Shown in pieces: positions 1 to 9,078 of a stretch of 64,000 nucleotides of DNA (positions are counted from its first letter, which is position 1; each line of letters opens with the position of its first letter). The notes beneath the pieces were generated by a model that was not told the DNA's origin, did not search any database, and worked only from the letters and a program-made list of their open reading frames with translations. The position numbers were made by a program, and so were the translations under genes. The DNA is taken from NCBI RefSeq assembly GCF_031501865.1, contig NZ_JARRCW010000001.1:2005001-2069000 (forward strand), given 5' to 3'. Source of the stretch: Pseudovibrio sp. M1P-2-3. Its GTDB lineage: Bacteria; Pseudomonadota; Alphaproteobacteria; Rhizobiales; Stappiaceae.

Positions 1-354
1 ACCCATTCCAATCTCCGCAAAAGCTTTTTTGTCGAGTTGGCTCTCAACTGTAGTTAATCCTTCTTCCAGTTCGTTTGCATAGAAACTGTATTCCTAGCAT
101 GATAATTCCTCAAAGTTGGAGGGTGTGTATATGTTCTTGGATTTAGCTAAGCGAAATGAGAAACGCAATAATGCCCTATGTATAGTTCACAATGGAAAAG
201 AAGAGTAGTGCAGGAAGTGGCCGGAAAAATATAATTGCCACCCAACACTTTGTAGTGAAAGTGGGGCATAAGCAACATTTCTCAACTGGATCTAAATATG
301 TGTAAGATGGTAAACTGAGGGGGATGAAGTACCCCCTCTGAGCTTACATGTCAC
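1..354. other. left-edge intergenic stretch
   Basis: I find no convincing gene in this stretch. On the minus strand a short open frame runs off the left edge from about position 90. It is preceded by an in-frame stop and has no good start codon, so the 5' end of a leftward gene lying outside the window can only be suspected. A small hairpin lies just downstream of the ubiH-like stop (listed separately). Confidence 0.4.
317..338 (-). terminator. weak hairpin after ubiH-like gene
   Basis: A 7-bp stem, gaggggg (317-323) pairing with ccccctc (332-338), has an 8-nt loop and lies 17 nt past the stop of the leftward flavoprotein gene. No clear T-run follows on the minus strand, so intrinsic termination is only possible. 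Confidence 0.3.
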
Positions 355-1560
355 TTATTGAGAGTGAAATGTATCTTGCATCAGGCGGGGTAAGTTCCAG
401 GTTGGCGCAATTCCTTCACGCATTAAAACTTTTCGAACCATGGGGATTTTTACGGCGCTCAGTAACCCCAAGGTTCTGATTGCCTGTATAGGTAGGGCAT
501 CACTCAAGAGTGATCTGTTCAATAAATCAACTGCGTTAGTCCGTGTGATGATGTCTGCAGAGCGGCTTCTTTCAAAAGCTGCAAGCATGGAGTTATTTCC
601 AAGGGCTTGAGAGTGTTTTTTGGCTTGAAAAGCGAGGTCGGTTGCTACTGCAATGTCGCGTATGGATAAATTAAGTCCCTGAGCCCCAATAGGAGGGAAG
701 GCGTGAGCAGCTTCCCCTATTAGAATGGACCGATTTCCTGACAACCGTAACGCTCGGAAGCCAGACAATGGGTAAACTTGCAGATCACTTACAATTTTAA
801 ATGCACCGAGTAGCGAGTGAGCTCTCTTTTCCAACTCAAAGCCTAGTTCCAGCGTGCTTAGGGCTTTTATTTCCTGAGCTTGCGAAGGAGTAACCACACA
901 CACGAGGGAAGATTGATTTCCGGGCAGCGGGACAAGAGTAAATGGTCCGGTTCGTTGATGAAACTCTGTTGATGTGTAGTTGTGAGGCAAAGAGTGATCA
1001 AGATTGAGCACCACTGCAGCCTGCGAGTACTTCCAGCTCTTTACATTAATACCTGCGGCTTCCCGAGTTTTTGAGCCTCGGCCATCCGCGCCAATAATAA
1101 ACTGGGTGGTTATTTCTTGCTCACAGCTGAGGATAATGTGCGCTCTTTCAGTATTCGAAGTGACCTGAGTAGCAGTTCCATCAAAGTAGGTGATAAAGTC
1201 ATTTTCCTGAATTACTTTCCAAAGTAATCGATTTAACTCATTGTTTTTTATATTATAACCGAAACTGTCGAGACCGAGCTCGAGAGCGTCGAATAGTGCC
1301 TCCGGAGCTCGAATTAAGCGCTCTGTGACGTCAACTAGGCGCATTTTTTTTAGAGGTGTAAAAGCACTTTCAAGTTGGTTCCAAATTCCAATATTGCGCA
1401 TGAAAGTTACAGATGACGCCATTAACGCTGTAGTTCGCGTATCATTCCAGTTGGGTAAAGGACCGACAAGAGCTGTCCTAATTCCTTGGGAGGCGAGCGA
1501 TAGGGCTGCAAACATCCCTGCGGGGCCAGTTCCGATTACTGCGCTTTCAAATTCGATCAT
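355..1560 (-). CDS. UbiH/UbiF-family FAD-dependent hydroxylase
   Basis: A 401-residue flavoprotein monooxygenase of the UbiH/UbiF/COQ6 family, which hydroxylates the aromatic ring of ubiquinone precursors using FAD, NAD(P)H and O2. Visible motifs are the N-terminal dinucleotide-binding GTGPAG (residues 10-15), the mid-protein GADGRGS (157-163) and the FAD-ribityl motif GEAAHAFPPIGAQGLN (282-297). Length is typical of the family, and the start is an ATG at 1558-1560 with only a weak GGA upstream. It stands alone on the minus strand, divergent from the DUF2182 gene. Which ring position it hydroxylates cannot be read from sequence; other class A flavin monooxygenases are possible but less likely given the exact C-terminal motif. 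Confidence 0.85.
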   Translation of the reverse strand: MIEFESAVIGTGPAGMFAALSLASQGIRTALVGPLPNWNDTRTTALMASSVTFMRNIGIWNQLESAFTPLKKMRLVDVTERLIRAPEALFDALELGLDSFGYNIKNNELNRLLWKVIQENDFITYFDGTATQVTSNTERAHIILSCEQEITTQFIIGADGRGSKTREAAGINVKSWKYSQAAVVLNLDHSLPHNYTSTEFHQRTGPFTLVPLPGNQSSLVCVVTPSQAQEIKALSTLELGFELEKRAHSLLGAFKIVSDLQVYPLSGFRALRLSGNRSILIGEAAHAFPPIGAQGLNLSIRDIAVATDLAFQAKKHSQALGNNSMLAAFERSRSADIITRTNAVDLLNRSLLSDALPIQAIRTLGLLSAVKIPMVRKVLMREGIAPTWNLPRLMQDTFHSQ

Positions 1561-1741
1561 AGTTTTTCCAACAGCTTAAAGTTTTTGGGCTGACTCTTTA
1601 CCTTCTGATGGGCTGAAAGAAACGTAAGCTGAGCTAAACTGCAAGGCTTCTATTCCCGAGCAAAGATGAAATACCATTGTTTCTCCCAACTAAATTGGAT
1701 AAATAGCTGCGCAGGGTGTTCTATAGAAAGTTTGGAACAAT

Positions 1742-2650
1742 ATGTCTAAGGTAAGCAATCGACGCCAGTGGTTTTGGGATACTGGTCTACCGGTGACACT
1801 TCTAAGCTTTGCTGTGGGGCTTGGGTGGCTTTACCTTGGCTTTATGGTTGTTGATATGGTGCCGCGTATGGACATGGGGACGATGGGCCCTGGCATGGAA
1901 GTATTCAACAAGTTTAACATGTTCTCTGGCCTTGACCCAATTGTGCGGGCACAGCTGGCCTCCTTGTGTTTACCGTTTGCAGGTGACGCATTTGGGATGC
2001 CTGCGCTGGATGGCATTACATTTGGCGATTTCGCACTGATTTTTATGATGTGGATTATGATGGTTCTGGCGATGATGCTACCAAGCTCCACACCAATGCT
2101 CAAACGTTATCTGAGTATACAGCCCGGGCAAGGTGTTCTTATTGTTGCCTTGGGCTATGTGCTTGTTTGGGCCATGTTTTCATTCTTTGTCACAGCATTA
2201 CAGTTAGCACTGCATAAATTCGGTACTCTCAACGAAATGATGGCGCCTACAATTGGTAGCTTTGCTGTTACTATTACTATTTTTACCGGTATCTATCAGT
2301 TCACCCCGTGGAAGCTCGCCTGTCTTGCGCGATGCCGCCTGCCAAAAGTTACGAAAGCTGATCATGTTGAGGCTGGGGTGATTGGAGCATTACGTTTTGG
2401 TATCGAGCAGGGTGTGTATTGTCTAGGGTGCTGTTGGGCCTTAATGGTGCTTATGTTTGCCGTGGGAGTGATGAATATCCTCTGGATTGCAGTTCTCGGC
2501 TTAATGATGGCCTTTGAAAAAAAAACAAATTCAATTTGGTTTACCTATTGTATTGGGGGCGCACTCATTTTATGGGGATGTGCAAACATTTACTTTTCGC
2601 CTACGGAATTTTCCTTGCTTGATATGCTTTGGGTAAGACTTTTCCGCTGA
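1742..2650 (+). CDS. DUF2182 integral membrane protein
   Basis: A 302-residue polytopic membrane protein matching the DUF2182 (predicted metal-binding membrane protein) type. A hydrophobic segment lies at residues 14-36, followed by a Met-rich loop (M-V-P-R-M-D-M-G-T-M region, about 39-52). The characteristic segment MMVLAMMLPSSTPMLKRY lies near residues 105-122, followed by several more helices. A Cys-containing stretch (VYCLGCCWALM, about 226-236) lies in a membrane segment. Abundant Met and Cys would suit soft-metal binding, but no biochemical role is established. It precedes phosphatidylcholine synthase by 35 bp and may be cotranscribed with it. Confidence 0.75.
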   Translation: MSKVSNRRQWFWDTGLPVTLLSFAVGLGWLYLGFMVVDMVPRMDMGTMGPGMEVFNKFNMFSGLDPIVRAQLASLCLPFAGDAFGMPALDGITFGDFALIFMMWIMMVLAMMLPSSTPMLKRYLSIQPGQGVLIVALGYVLVWAMFSFFVTALQLALHKFGTLNEMMAPTIGSFAVTITIFTGIYQFTPWKLACLARCRLPKVTKADHVEAGVIGALRFGIEQGVYCLGCCWALMVLMFAVGVMNILWIAVLGLMMAFEKKTNSIWFTYCIGGALILWGCANIYFSPTEFSLLDMLWVRLFR

Positions 2651-2685
2651 GTGTTGCATACCTGCAAGCTTAAAGGACTATATTT

Positions 2686-3387
2686 TTGCTACTGAAGAAG
2701 CCCTCTCCGCTTTTCCTGATTCATATTTTGACTGCATTGGGTGCCCCTCTTGCCTTGCTCGCACTAATAGCTGGGGCTGAAAAAAATCTGCCACTGATGC
2801 TATTTTGGCTTTGGGTGGCTTTGATTGTCGATGGGCTGGATGGCCCTTTGGCTAGAAAGTACAATGTAAAAGATAAGCTACCAAGATGGGATGGCGTTAT
2901 TCTCGATTTGGTAATTGATTATGCCACCTATGTCTTCTTGCCAGCGTTTGCATTGTATCAAAGTGGTTTGCTTTCTCCATTGTGGAGCATTATTTGTGGA
3001 GTGGTTATTGTTTTTTCCGGAGCAATTTACTTCGCCGATAATAATATGAAGACCGCAAATGGGGGCTTTAGCGGCTTTCCAGGTGTGTGGAATATGGTCA
3101 TTGTGGTTCTTATTGCGCTGCAAAGTAGTCCTGTTTGGATTTTATTTATGGTTGCGTTGTGTACGGCTCTTACCTTTTTACCTGTACATTTCGTGCATCC
3201 CGTACGAACAGTCCGCTGGCGGTCCCTCACTTTGGGTATTCTTGCTATATGGTGCATATCTCTTGCTTATACGTTGTCGGTAGATTTTCTAGTGCCGACT
3301 TTTGTCACCATTTTCATTATTGTAACCAGTATCTATCTGTTTATAGCTGGTGCAGTGCAGCAATTGTTAGATAGATGGTTAAAATAA
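2686..3387 (+). CDS. pcs: phosphatidylcholine synthase
   Basis: A 233-residue CDP-alcohol phosphatidyltransferase of the bacterial Pcs type. Pcs condenses choline directly with CDP-diacylglycerol to make phosphatidylcholine in the inner membrane. The signature DG-L-DGPLAR (about residues 46-54) followed by LPRWDGVILDLVIDY (about 64-78) matches the CDP-alcohol motif with the Pcs-specific PRW(S/D)G spacing. Around eight hydrophobic segments and the length agree with the family. Translation begins at TTG 2686, eight bases after AAAGGA (2672-2677). The choline requirement connects it with the choline importer and oxidation genes at 26-32 kb. Confidence 0.85.
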   Translation: MLLKKPSPLFLIHILTALGAPLALLALIAGAEKNLPLMLFWLWVALIVDGLDGPLARKYNVKDKLPRWDGVILDLVIDYATYVFLPAFALYQSGLLSPLWSIICGVVIVFSGAIYFADNNMKTANGGFSGFPGVWNMVIVVLIALQSSPVWILFMVALCTALTFLPVHFVHPVRTVRWRSLTLGILAIWCISLAYTLSVDFLVPTFVTIFIIVTSIYLFIAGAVQQLLDRWLK

Positions 3388-3479
3388 GATAGAACATCGC
3401 GGGTAGTTTCCGTTATCCTCAGTGTTAGAGTAGTAGCACTGAGCGTATTCAGCCAATTCGTGAAACGATTGGAGAATCT

Positions 3480-4457
3480 ATGAGTAATGCGATTCTAATT
3501 AGTGGTTTTGGTGGTCCGGAAGTACTGAGCTATAAAGGTTATACGCCTCCCAAACCCGCGCGAGGTGAGGTTGTTCTGCGTCATAAGGCTATTGGACTTA
3601 ACTTTATTGATACATATTTTCGTAGTGGTTTGTATCAATCGCCGAACGGTCTGCCGTTCATTCCCGGTAACGAGGGGGCTGGAATAGTTGAGGAACTTGG
3701 CGAAGGCGTTAAAAACTTTCAAGTAGGGGACCGTGTTGCTTATGCTGGGGCGCTAGGCTCCTACACTCAAGTACGTACAATTAGTACTGATAATCTGGTC
3801 AAGCTTCCAGATGGAGTGAGTGAGGAACAAGCTGCTTGCGTTATGTTAAAGGGTATGACTGCGGGCATTTTATTACGAAAGACCTATGCCGTCTCCAATA
3901 AGAGTTTTATATTGTACCATGCTGCGGCTGGTGGTGTGGGACAATTCATTGGCCCGTGGGCAGATCACTTAGGAGCAACGGTAATCGGTACAGTTGGATC
4001 TCCTGAGAAAGTGGAAATCGCTCACTCACACAATTATCATCATGTAATTAATTATAGGGGTGAAGACTGGGTTTCCCGGGTCAAGGAAATAACAGGTGGC
4101 AAAGGGTGCCACGTCGTTTATGATGGAGTTGGAAAAGACACCTTTCATGGGTCACTGGATTCATTAAGGCCTTTGGGAATGTTTGTGAGCTTTGGTCAAT
4201 CATCCGGCCCTTTGCCTGACTTTAATACAAGTATGTTGGCGCAGCGTGGTTCACTTTTTGTAACTCGCCCTAGGCTTTTCGACTATATTGCTGAACGCAA
4301 AGACCTTTTGGAAGTCGCTAGTGACTTATTTACTTTGATTTCCAAAGGGGTACTGAAAGTCTCTGTAAATCATCGTTACCCACTTGCTGACGCTTCTTTA
4401 GCTCACCGGGAACTTGAGGCTCGGCGAACAACGGGCAGTACTGTACTTATTCCCTAA
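3480..4457 (+). CDS. NADPH:quinone oxidoreductase (zeta-crystallin type)
   Basis: A 325-residue medium-chain dehydrogenase/reductase of the Qor (zeta-crystallin) type, which reduces quinones or enones with NADPH and needs no zinc. The N-terminal GroES-like fold includes GLNFIDTYFRSGLY (about residues 39-52) and PFIPGNEGAG (about 58-67). The Rossmann motif AAAGGVGQ lies near residues 149-156. Catalytic zinc ligands of alcohol dehydrogenases are absent, as expected. The start ATG 3480 has GGAGA at 3471-3475. It follows pcs by 92 bp; a 7-bp hairpin (3418-3424/3437-3443) lies between them. Confidence 0.85.
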   Translation: MSNAILISGFGGPEVLSYKGYTPPKPARGEVVLRHKAIGLNFIDTYFRSGLYQSPNGLPFIPGNEGAGIVEELGEGVKNFQVGDRVAYAGALGSYTQVRTISTDNLVKLPDGVSEEQAACVMLKGMTAGILLRKTYAVSNKSFILYHAAAGGVGQFIGPWADHLGATVIGTVGSPEKVEIAHSHNYHHVINYRGEDWVSRVKEITGGKGCHVVYDGVGKDTFHGSLDSLRPLGMFVSFGQSSGPLPDFNTSMLAQRGSLFVTRPRLFDYIAERKDLLEVASDLFTLISKGVLKVSVNHRYPLADASLAHRELEARRTTGSTVLIP

Positions 4458-4789
4458 AATGTACGTGAGGGGTGCCTTGTTATTAACAGTGGTAGTTTTA
4501 TGTGCAAACTGGGTGTATTTGCATGAATTTTGCGCAGTGAAGACACTTTTCAAAGTAATTATTTTAAAATAAGCAATTCTTCTCGAGCTATTGAATGGTG
4601 CTTCCATTGGTATAGATTTGCCCACGCATTAATTGTTGCTTTTTTGGGCAGACCATCCAATGTTTATTCCATAGGTAGATAGTTGTAATGCTATTTTTTC
4701 TAGGTCATCGCTTCCAATACACTTTTAAATCATCTAAATGGAATTGAACACGCTGTGCAAATACTCAGAAAGATGATTTCGTAATTGTC

Positions 4790-5053
4790 ATGATGCTTGA
4801 CCATGCATTGGACCACCGGATGGTTGGGGCCGCTCAACGAAAAACTAAGTTGATGTATGTTGGACTTAATGGAGTTAGGCCCAAGGAAATTCGCATAGTA
4901 AAACGCCTTATAGCTCAAAATCTGACTTGTCTCACCGGTGTTCACGGTATCAATGGTAAGGAATCTTCCTACATTTTGGCTTTCAATGCGTGGCGATCTC
5001 TATTGCTTGCTAAGTGGAAATATCTCTTGAGAAAAAAGCTTTCGTCGGGATGA
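4790..5053 (+). CDS. possible small basic protein, unrecognised
   Basis: An 87-codon open frame in the otherwise empty 650-bp gap between the quinone reductase and the ABC importer. The product would be very basic, with clusters RPKEIR and KWKYLLRKK near the C-terminus. It resembles no family I know. No ribosome binding site precedes ATG 4790 or the next ATG, so it may not be translated. The rest of the gap (4458-4789 and 5054-5106) shows nothing recognisable. Confidence 0.22.
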   Translation: MMLDHALDHRMVGAAQRKTKLMYVGLNGVRPKEIRIVKRLIAQNLTCLTGVHGINGKESSYILAFNAWRSLLLAKWKYLLRKKLSSG

Positions 5054-5106
5054 AAATAGCTTGATGAAAGACAGGGTACATAAGCGTTTTGAGGAGAGTA
5101 TGTGGC

Positions 5107-6705
5107 GTGGATGATAAAGTGCATGATCTAAACAGACCAGAAGCACGCCCCGAACTTATACGGGTGGCGGGCATTAGCAAACGCTTCGGTGATATTCTTG
5201 CTAATAAGGAAGTAGACCTTACTCTTCGTGAAGGAGAAATTCATGCCCTTTTAGGTGAGAACGGTGCAGGAAAATCTACTTTAGTAAAAATTTTGTACGG
5301 GGCCTTGGAGCCGAGTTCCGGAAATATCAGCTGGAAACAAAAAAGTGTTACCATTAAAAATCCAGCTGCTGCACGAAAGCTTGGCATAGGGATGGTCTTT
5401 CAACATTTCTCATTGTTTGAAGCACTGAATGTAGCTGAGAACATTGCCTTGGCACTGCCAAAAGCAGAAAACCTAAACTCGCTTTCCAAGCGTATTGTGG
5501 AAGTCTCCAATAGATATGGACTTCCTTTGGATCCGTCTGCACTAGTTGTTGATTTGCCTGTGGGAGTTCGACAACGAGTGGAGATTGTCCGATGCCTTCT
5601 GCAAGAGCCGAAGCTTCTCATTATGGATGAACCGACTTCAGTTCTTACCCCTCAAGAAGCGGATGAGCTCTTTAACACTCTTGTTCGGCTGGCAGAAGAG
5701 GGGTGCGCAATATTATATATCTCTCACCGATTGGAGGAAGTGAAGCGCATATGCCATCACGCGACTATTATGCGTCATGGTGAAGTTGTTTCCGAGTGTG
5801 ATCCTACTAAAGAGACCCCTTCGACACTTGCTCGAATGATGGTTGGAGAGGATATCCACACAATAAAATCTGATGGGAAGTATGATGTTGGCGATGTGTT
5901 TCTCTCCCTCAACAATCTAAGTGTCACTGCTGGTGATGCCTTTGGTGTCTCGCTAAAAAATATCGATTTGGACATTCGTTCCGGAGAAATTATTGGAGTG
6001 GCGGGGATTGCTGCGAATGGCCAAAGTGAGCTGTTTGACGTTATCTCAGGTGAACTGCTGTCAAGTATACCATCTTCCGTGAAAATGTTTGGAGCGGATG
6101 TTGGTTCTAAGGGTATTAATGAAAGACGTCGCCTCGGAGCTGCATTCGTGGCTGAGGAGCGGCTTGGACATGGGACAGTTCCGAGTTTAAAGCTCTCCGA
6201 AAACGTACTTTTAACGCGGTATGCTACAGATAAACAGTTTGTGACGAGCGGTATAGTGAACCGCCACGCTGCTGGTGAGATGGAGAAACAGCTTAAAGAG
6301 AAGTATGATGTGCGAATGTCGCATGATGACCCAGAAGCTCGCTCGTTGTCAGGTGGGAACTTGCAAAAATTCGTTGTTGGGCGTGAGCTGGATAGGTCTC
6401 CCAAGATTTTGGTTGTAAACCAGCCGACATGGGGTGTTGATGCGGGAGCTGCCGCCCTTATTCGCCAAGAGTTGATTAATTTGGCGCGTAGTGGTTCTGC
6501 CCTTTTGGTTATCTCACAAGACCTTGATGAAATTTATGAGGTTTCTGACAAAATTGTAGTCTTATCACGTGGAGAATTATCTAGCCCTGAGTTTTCACAG
6601 GACATGAGTAGAGAACGCATTGGAATGTTAATGGCAGGCTTGGGAGAGAAGAAAACCTCAGCCAACACTAAACAGGAAGGACGGATCTATGCGTCTGATA
6701 CTTGA
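5107..6705 (+). CDS. nucleoside-type ABC transporter, double ATPase
   Basis: Tandem ATP-binding subunit of an ABC importer of the BMP/nucleoside (NupA/YufO/RbsA-like) class. The first ATPase half has an intact Walker A GENGAGKST, a signature-like PVGVRQRVEIVR and Walker B LLIMDEPTSVL. The second half has a degenerate P-loop (GIAANGQSE) but an intact LSGGNLQKFVVGREL and VNQPTWGVDAG, the usual asymmetry of this class. The frame is open from TTG 5089, but GAGGAG (5091-5096) sits correctly for GTG 5107, giving 532 residues. The 3' end overlaps the permease start by 17 bp, indicating translational coupling. Confidence 0.85.
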   Translation: MDDKVHDLNRPEARPELIRVAGISKRFGDILANKEVDLTLREGEIHALLGENGAGKSTLVKILYGALEPSSGNISWKQKSVTIKNPAAARKLGIGMVFQHFSLFEALNVAENIALALPKAENLNSLSKRIVEVSNRYGLPLDPSALVVDLPVGVRQRVEIVRCLLQEPKLLIMDEPTSVLTPQEADELFNTLVRLAEEGCAILYISHRLEEVKRICHHATIMRHGEVVSECDPTKETPSTLARMMVGEDIHTIKSDGKYDVGDVFLSLNNLSVTAGDAFGVSLKNIDLDIRSGEIIGVAGIAANGQSELFDVISGELLSSIPSSVKMFGADVGSKGINERRRLGAAFVAEERLGHGTVPSLKLSENVLLTRYATDKQFVTSGIVNRHAAGEMEKQLKEKYDVRMSHDDPEARSLSGGNLQKFVVGRELDRSPKILVVNQPTWGVDAGAAALIRQELINLARSGSALLVISQDLDEIYEVSDKIVVLSRGELSSPEFSQDMSRERIGMLMAGLGEKKTSANTKQEGRIYASDT

Positions 6706-7783
6706 AAAGCGTCCTGAACGTTCACAAGTTATGTCGGTTTTATCTCCATTAATTGCAATCTTGCTTACAGTAATTTGTGGAACCGTGATGTTTAGTTTGT
6801 TGGGAGTTAGCCCAGCAGATGCGCTCTATGCCTTTTTTATAGAACCTTTGACCTCTACTTGGTCGATTGAGGAGCTATTGGTGAAAGCGGCGCCACTGAT
6901 TTTGATTGCGGTTGGGCTATGTGTTTGCTTTTTGTCCAATAATTGGAACATTGGAGCAGAAGGGCAATTTACTTTTGGTGCCATCACTGGATCCATTATT
7001 CCAATCCTCTTCTATGACTTTACTGGCCCACTTGCGCTACCATTGATGATTATTATGGGAATGCTAGGGGGAATGGCCTGGGCCGCAATTCCGGCTTTCT
7101 TGAAAGTGCGGTTTGGGGCTTTTGAAACATTGACAAGTTTGATGCTTGTTTACGTTTCTCAGTTTTTTCTGGATTTTTTGGTACGTGGACCATGGCGCGA
7201 TCCTGAAGGCTTCAACTTTCCTGAGAGCCGCCTTTATGATGAGGCTCATATTCTTTGGCCTCTTGGGGATGGCCGTTTACACTTTGGTGCTGTTTTTGCA
7301 ATAGTTGCTGTTATTGTACTGTGGTTCATGCTTACTAAGACTTTGAAGGGGTTTGAGATCAAGGTAATGGGTGAAACCCCAAGGGCCGGACGTTTTGCTG
7401 GATTTTCTGGAAATGGCGTTGTCTGGTTTGGTTTTCTTGTCTCGGGGGCTCTTGCAGGTCTTGCGGGGATGTCAGAGGTTTCAGGAACTGTTGGGCAACT
7501 TACGCCTGTTATTTCGCCTGGCTATGGGTTTACGGCTATTATTGTCGCATTTCTTGGGCGCTTGAATCCATTCGGAATTTTATTTGCAGGTCTTCTTCTT
7601 GGGCTCTCCTATATCGGCGGAGAAGGCGCTCAAGTCACCCTTGGACTAACAGATAAAACGACGCGTGTTTTCCAAGGCATGCTTTTGTTCTTTGTTTTGG
7701 CATGTGACACATTAATTCTTTATAGAGTTCGGATTCTCAAGCTGAAAACTGAAACCGTGGGAGGGTCCTATGAGCGGGCTTGA
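6689..7783 (+). CDS. nucleoside-type ABC transporter permease 1
   Basis: A 364-residue inner-membrane permease of the branched-chain/ribose/nucleoside (BPD_transp_2) superfamily, equivalent to YufP/NupP. It has eight to ten hydrophobic segments and the family stretch NNWNIGAEGQFTFGAI (about residues 86-101). The cytoplasmic loop KGFEIKVMGETPRAGRFAG (about 222-240) would contact the ATPase. ATG 6689 lies inside the end of the ATPase gene, and the 3' end overlaps the second permease by 14 bp, so the three genes form one tightly packed transcript. Confidence 0.85.
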   Translation: MRLILEKRPERSQVMSVLSPLIAILLTVICGTVMFSLLGVSPADALYAFFIEPLTSTWSIEELLVKAAPLILIAVGLCVCFLSNNWNIGAEGQFTFGAITGSIIPILFYDFTGPLALPLMIIMGMLGGMAWAAIPAFLKVRFGAFETLTSLMLVYVSQFFLDFLVRGPWRDPEGFNFPESRLYDEAHILWPLGDGRLHFGAVFAIVAVIVLWFMLTKTLKGFEIKVMGETPRAGRFAGFSGNGVVWFGFLVSGALAGLAGMSEVSGTVGQLTPVISPGYGFTAIIVAFLGRLNPFGILFAGLLLGLSYIGGEGAQVTLGLTDKTTRVFQGMLLFFVLACDTLILYRVRILKLKTETVGGSYERA

Positions 7784-8690
7784 GGCATTTATTCTTACGG
7801 TAATTACTGCGTCTACACCACTCCTGCTTGCTGCAACTGGAGAGCTGGTCGCAGAGCGTTCAGGTGTGCTTAATCTGGGTGTAGAAGGCATGATGATTAT
7901 TGGGGCTGTGCTTGCTTTTGGTGTAACCCATGTAACCGGATCCACTCTTCTAGGTGCTTTATCAGCCCTTGTTGGTGGCATTCTTATGTCAGTGCTTTTT
8001 GCGATCCTTACGTTAAATCTCATGGCAAACCAGATCGCGACTGGTTTAGCCCTGACAATATTAGGCTTAGGTATTTCTGGAATGGTCGGGGAAGCCTTTA
8101 TCGGCGAGCCAGGGCTACGCCTTGCAACCTTGAACCTTCCAGTTTTGACAGAGATACCGTTTATTGGCCCGATTATTTTTGGTCAGGACTTTTTAGTTTA
8201 CCTCTCCATTTTTCTCGTATTGGCGGTTTATTTCTTTCTGTTTAGAACACGAGCTGGGCTGATCGTTCGTGCTGTTGGAGATAATCATAGCTCTGCACAT
8301 GCTTTGGGGTATTCAGTTATTAAGGTTCGTTATCTCGCTGTCATGTTTGGTGGTGGGTGTGCAGGCCTTGCAGGGGCGTACCTATCATTAGTCTACACTC
8401 CACAATGGGTTGAAGGAATGACCGCTGGGCGAGGTTGGATTGCGTTGGCTCTAGTAGTCTTTGCCTCGTGGAGGCCTAACCGTGTCCTTGTGGGAGCTTA
8501 CTTGTTTGGTGCAGTCTCCATTTTACAGTTCCATGCCCAAGCGGCAGGAATCGGAATTCCTTCACAGCTGATGTCTGCGCTACCTTATCTAGCGACAATC
8601 ATAGTATTGGTGTTGATTACACGTAATGCGACCTTGTCTAAAACTAATACGCCTGCCTGTCTTACAAAACCATTCGTTCCAGACAGATAG
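7770..8690 (+). CDS. nucleoside-type ABC transporter permease 2
   Basis: A 306-residue permease, partner of the preceding one (YufQ/NupQ-like). The N-terminal segment includes TGELVAERSGVLNLGVEG (about residues 22-39), a hallmark of this permease type. The coupling loop RAVGDNHSSAHALGYSV lies near residues 168-184. ATG 7770 is preceded by GGGAGG within the upstream gene's end (about 7760-7765). The pair probably forms the heterodimeric channel for the substrate delivered by the BMP protein encoded downstream. Confidence 0.85.
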   Translation: MSGLEAFILTVITASTPLLLAATGELVAERSGVLNLGVEGMMIIGAVLAFGVTHVTGSTLLGALSALVGGILMSVLFAILTLNLMANQIATGLALTILGLGISGMVGEAFIGEPGLRLATLNLPVLTEIPFIGPIIFGQDFLVYLSIFLVLAVYFFLFRTRAGLIVRAVGDNHSSAHALGYSVIKVRYLAVMFGGGCAGLAGAYLSLVYTPQWVEGMTAGRGWIALALVVFASWRPNRVLVGAYLFGAVSILQFHAQAAGIGIPSQLMSALPYLATIIVLVLITRNATLSKTNTPACLTKPFVPDR

Positions 8691-9078
8691 CTCAAAGCAG
8701 CTTTACCGTGTACGTACTCTACCCAGTAAAGTCTGTTATATAATTACAAGGTGAAACGATCTATCTCAAATAGTGAGGTACAGCGACAGGCAAACAACTG
8801 CTTTGTATGAATTTCTCTGTAGAGGGTTTTGACGAAGTGCTACGAAAATAAGCGGTAGGTCGTCGCGGGTGCTGGTCACCTTTGATTATAAAGTCGGGTC
8901 GGGCGGATTGATTGCCTTACTCGTAATGTGGGGCAACATCAAGGTTTTAAAGTTGGGAATGGATTTTTTCCAACTTTTGAAGCAAGGGGCTAATTTCCTT
9001 CTAGTCTGTGTTTGTAGCCCATGTGGCTAAGAGGGTCCCAGTACTTTGGGCTACTGGTTTTAAAAGGGGAGACGCACT
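8691..9078 (+). other. 388-bp leader of the BMP binding-protein gene
   Basis: No open frame stands out. Present are a perfect 8-bp hairpin, aaagttgg (8949-8956) with ccaacttt (8970-8977), and a G-rich tract around 8865-8910. An interval this long ahead of a binding-protein gene suggests a separate promoter or mRNA processing that raises its level above the permeases. I could not match it to a known riboswitch consensus by eye. Confidence 0.35.

Noticed and set aside
1-95. Minus-strand open frame running off the left edge
   Set aside because: It is preceded by an in-frame stop, has no good start codon or ribosome binding site in frame, and is too short to identify.
5775-6404. 209-codon minus-strand frame inside the ABC ATPase gene
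   Set aside because: Antisense to a strongly conserved double-ATPase; low-complexity Ser-rich product without any family character.
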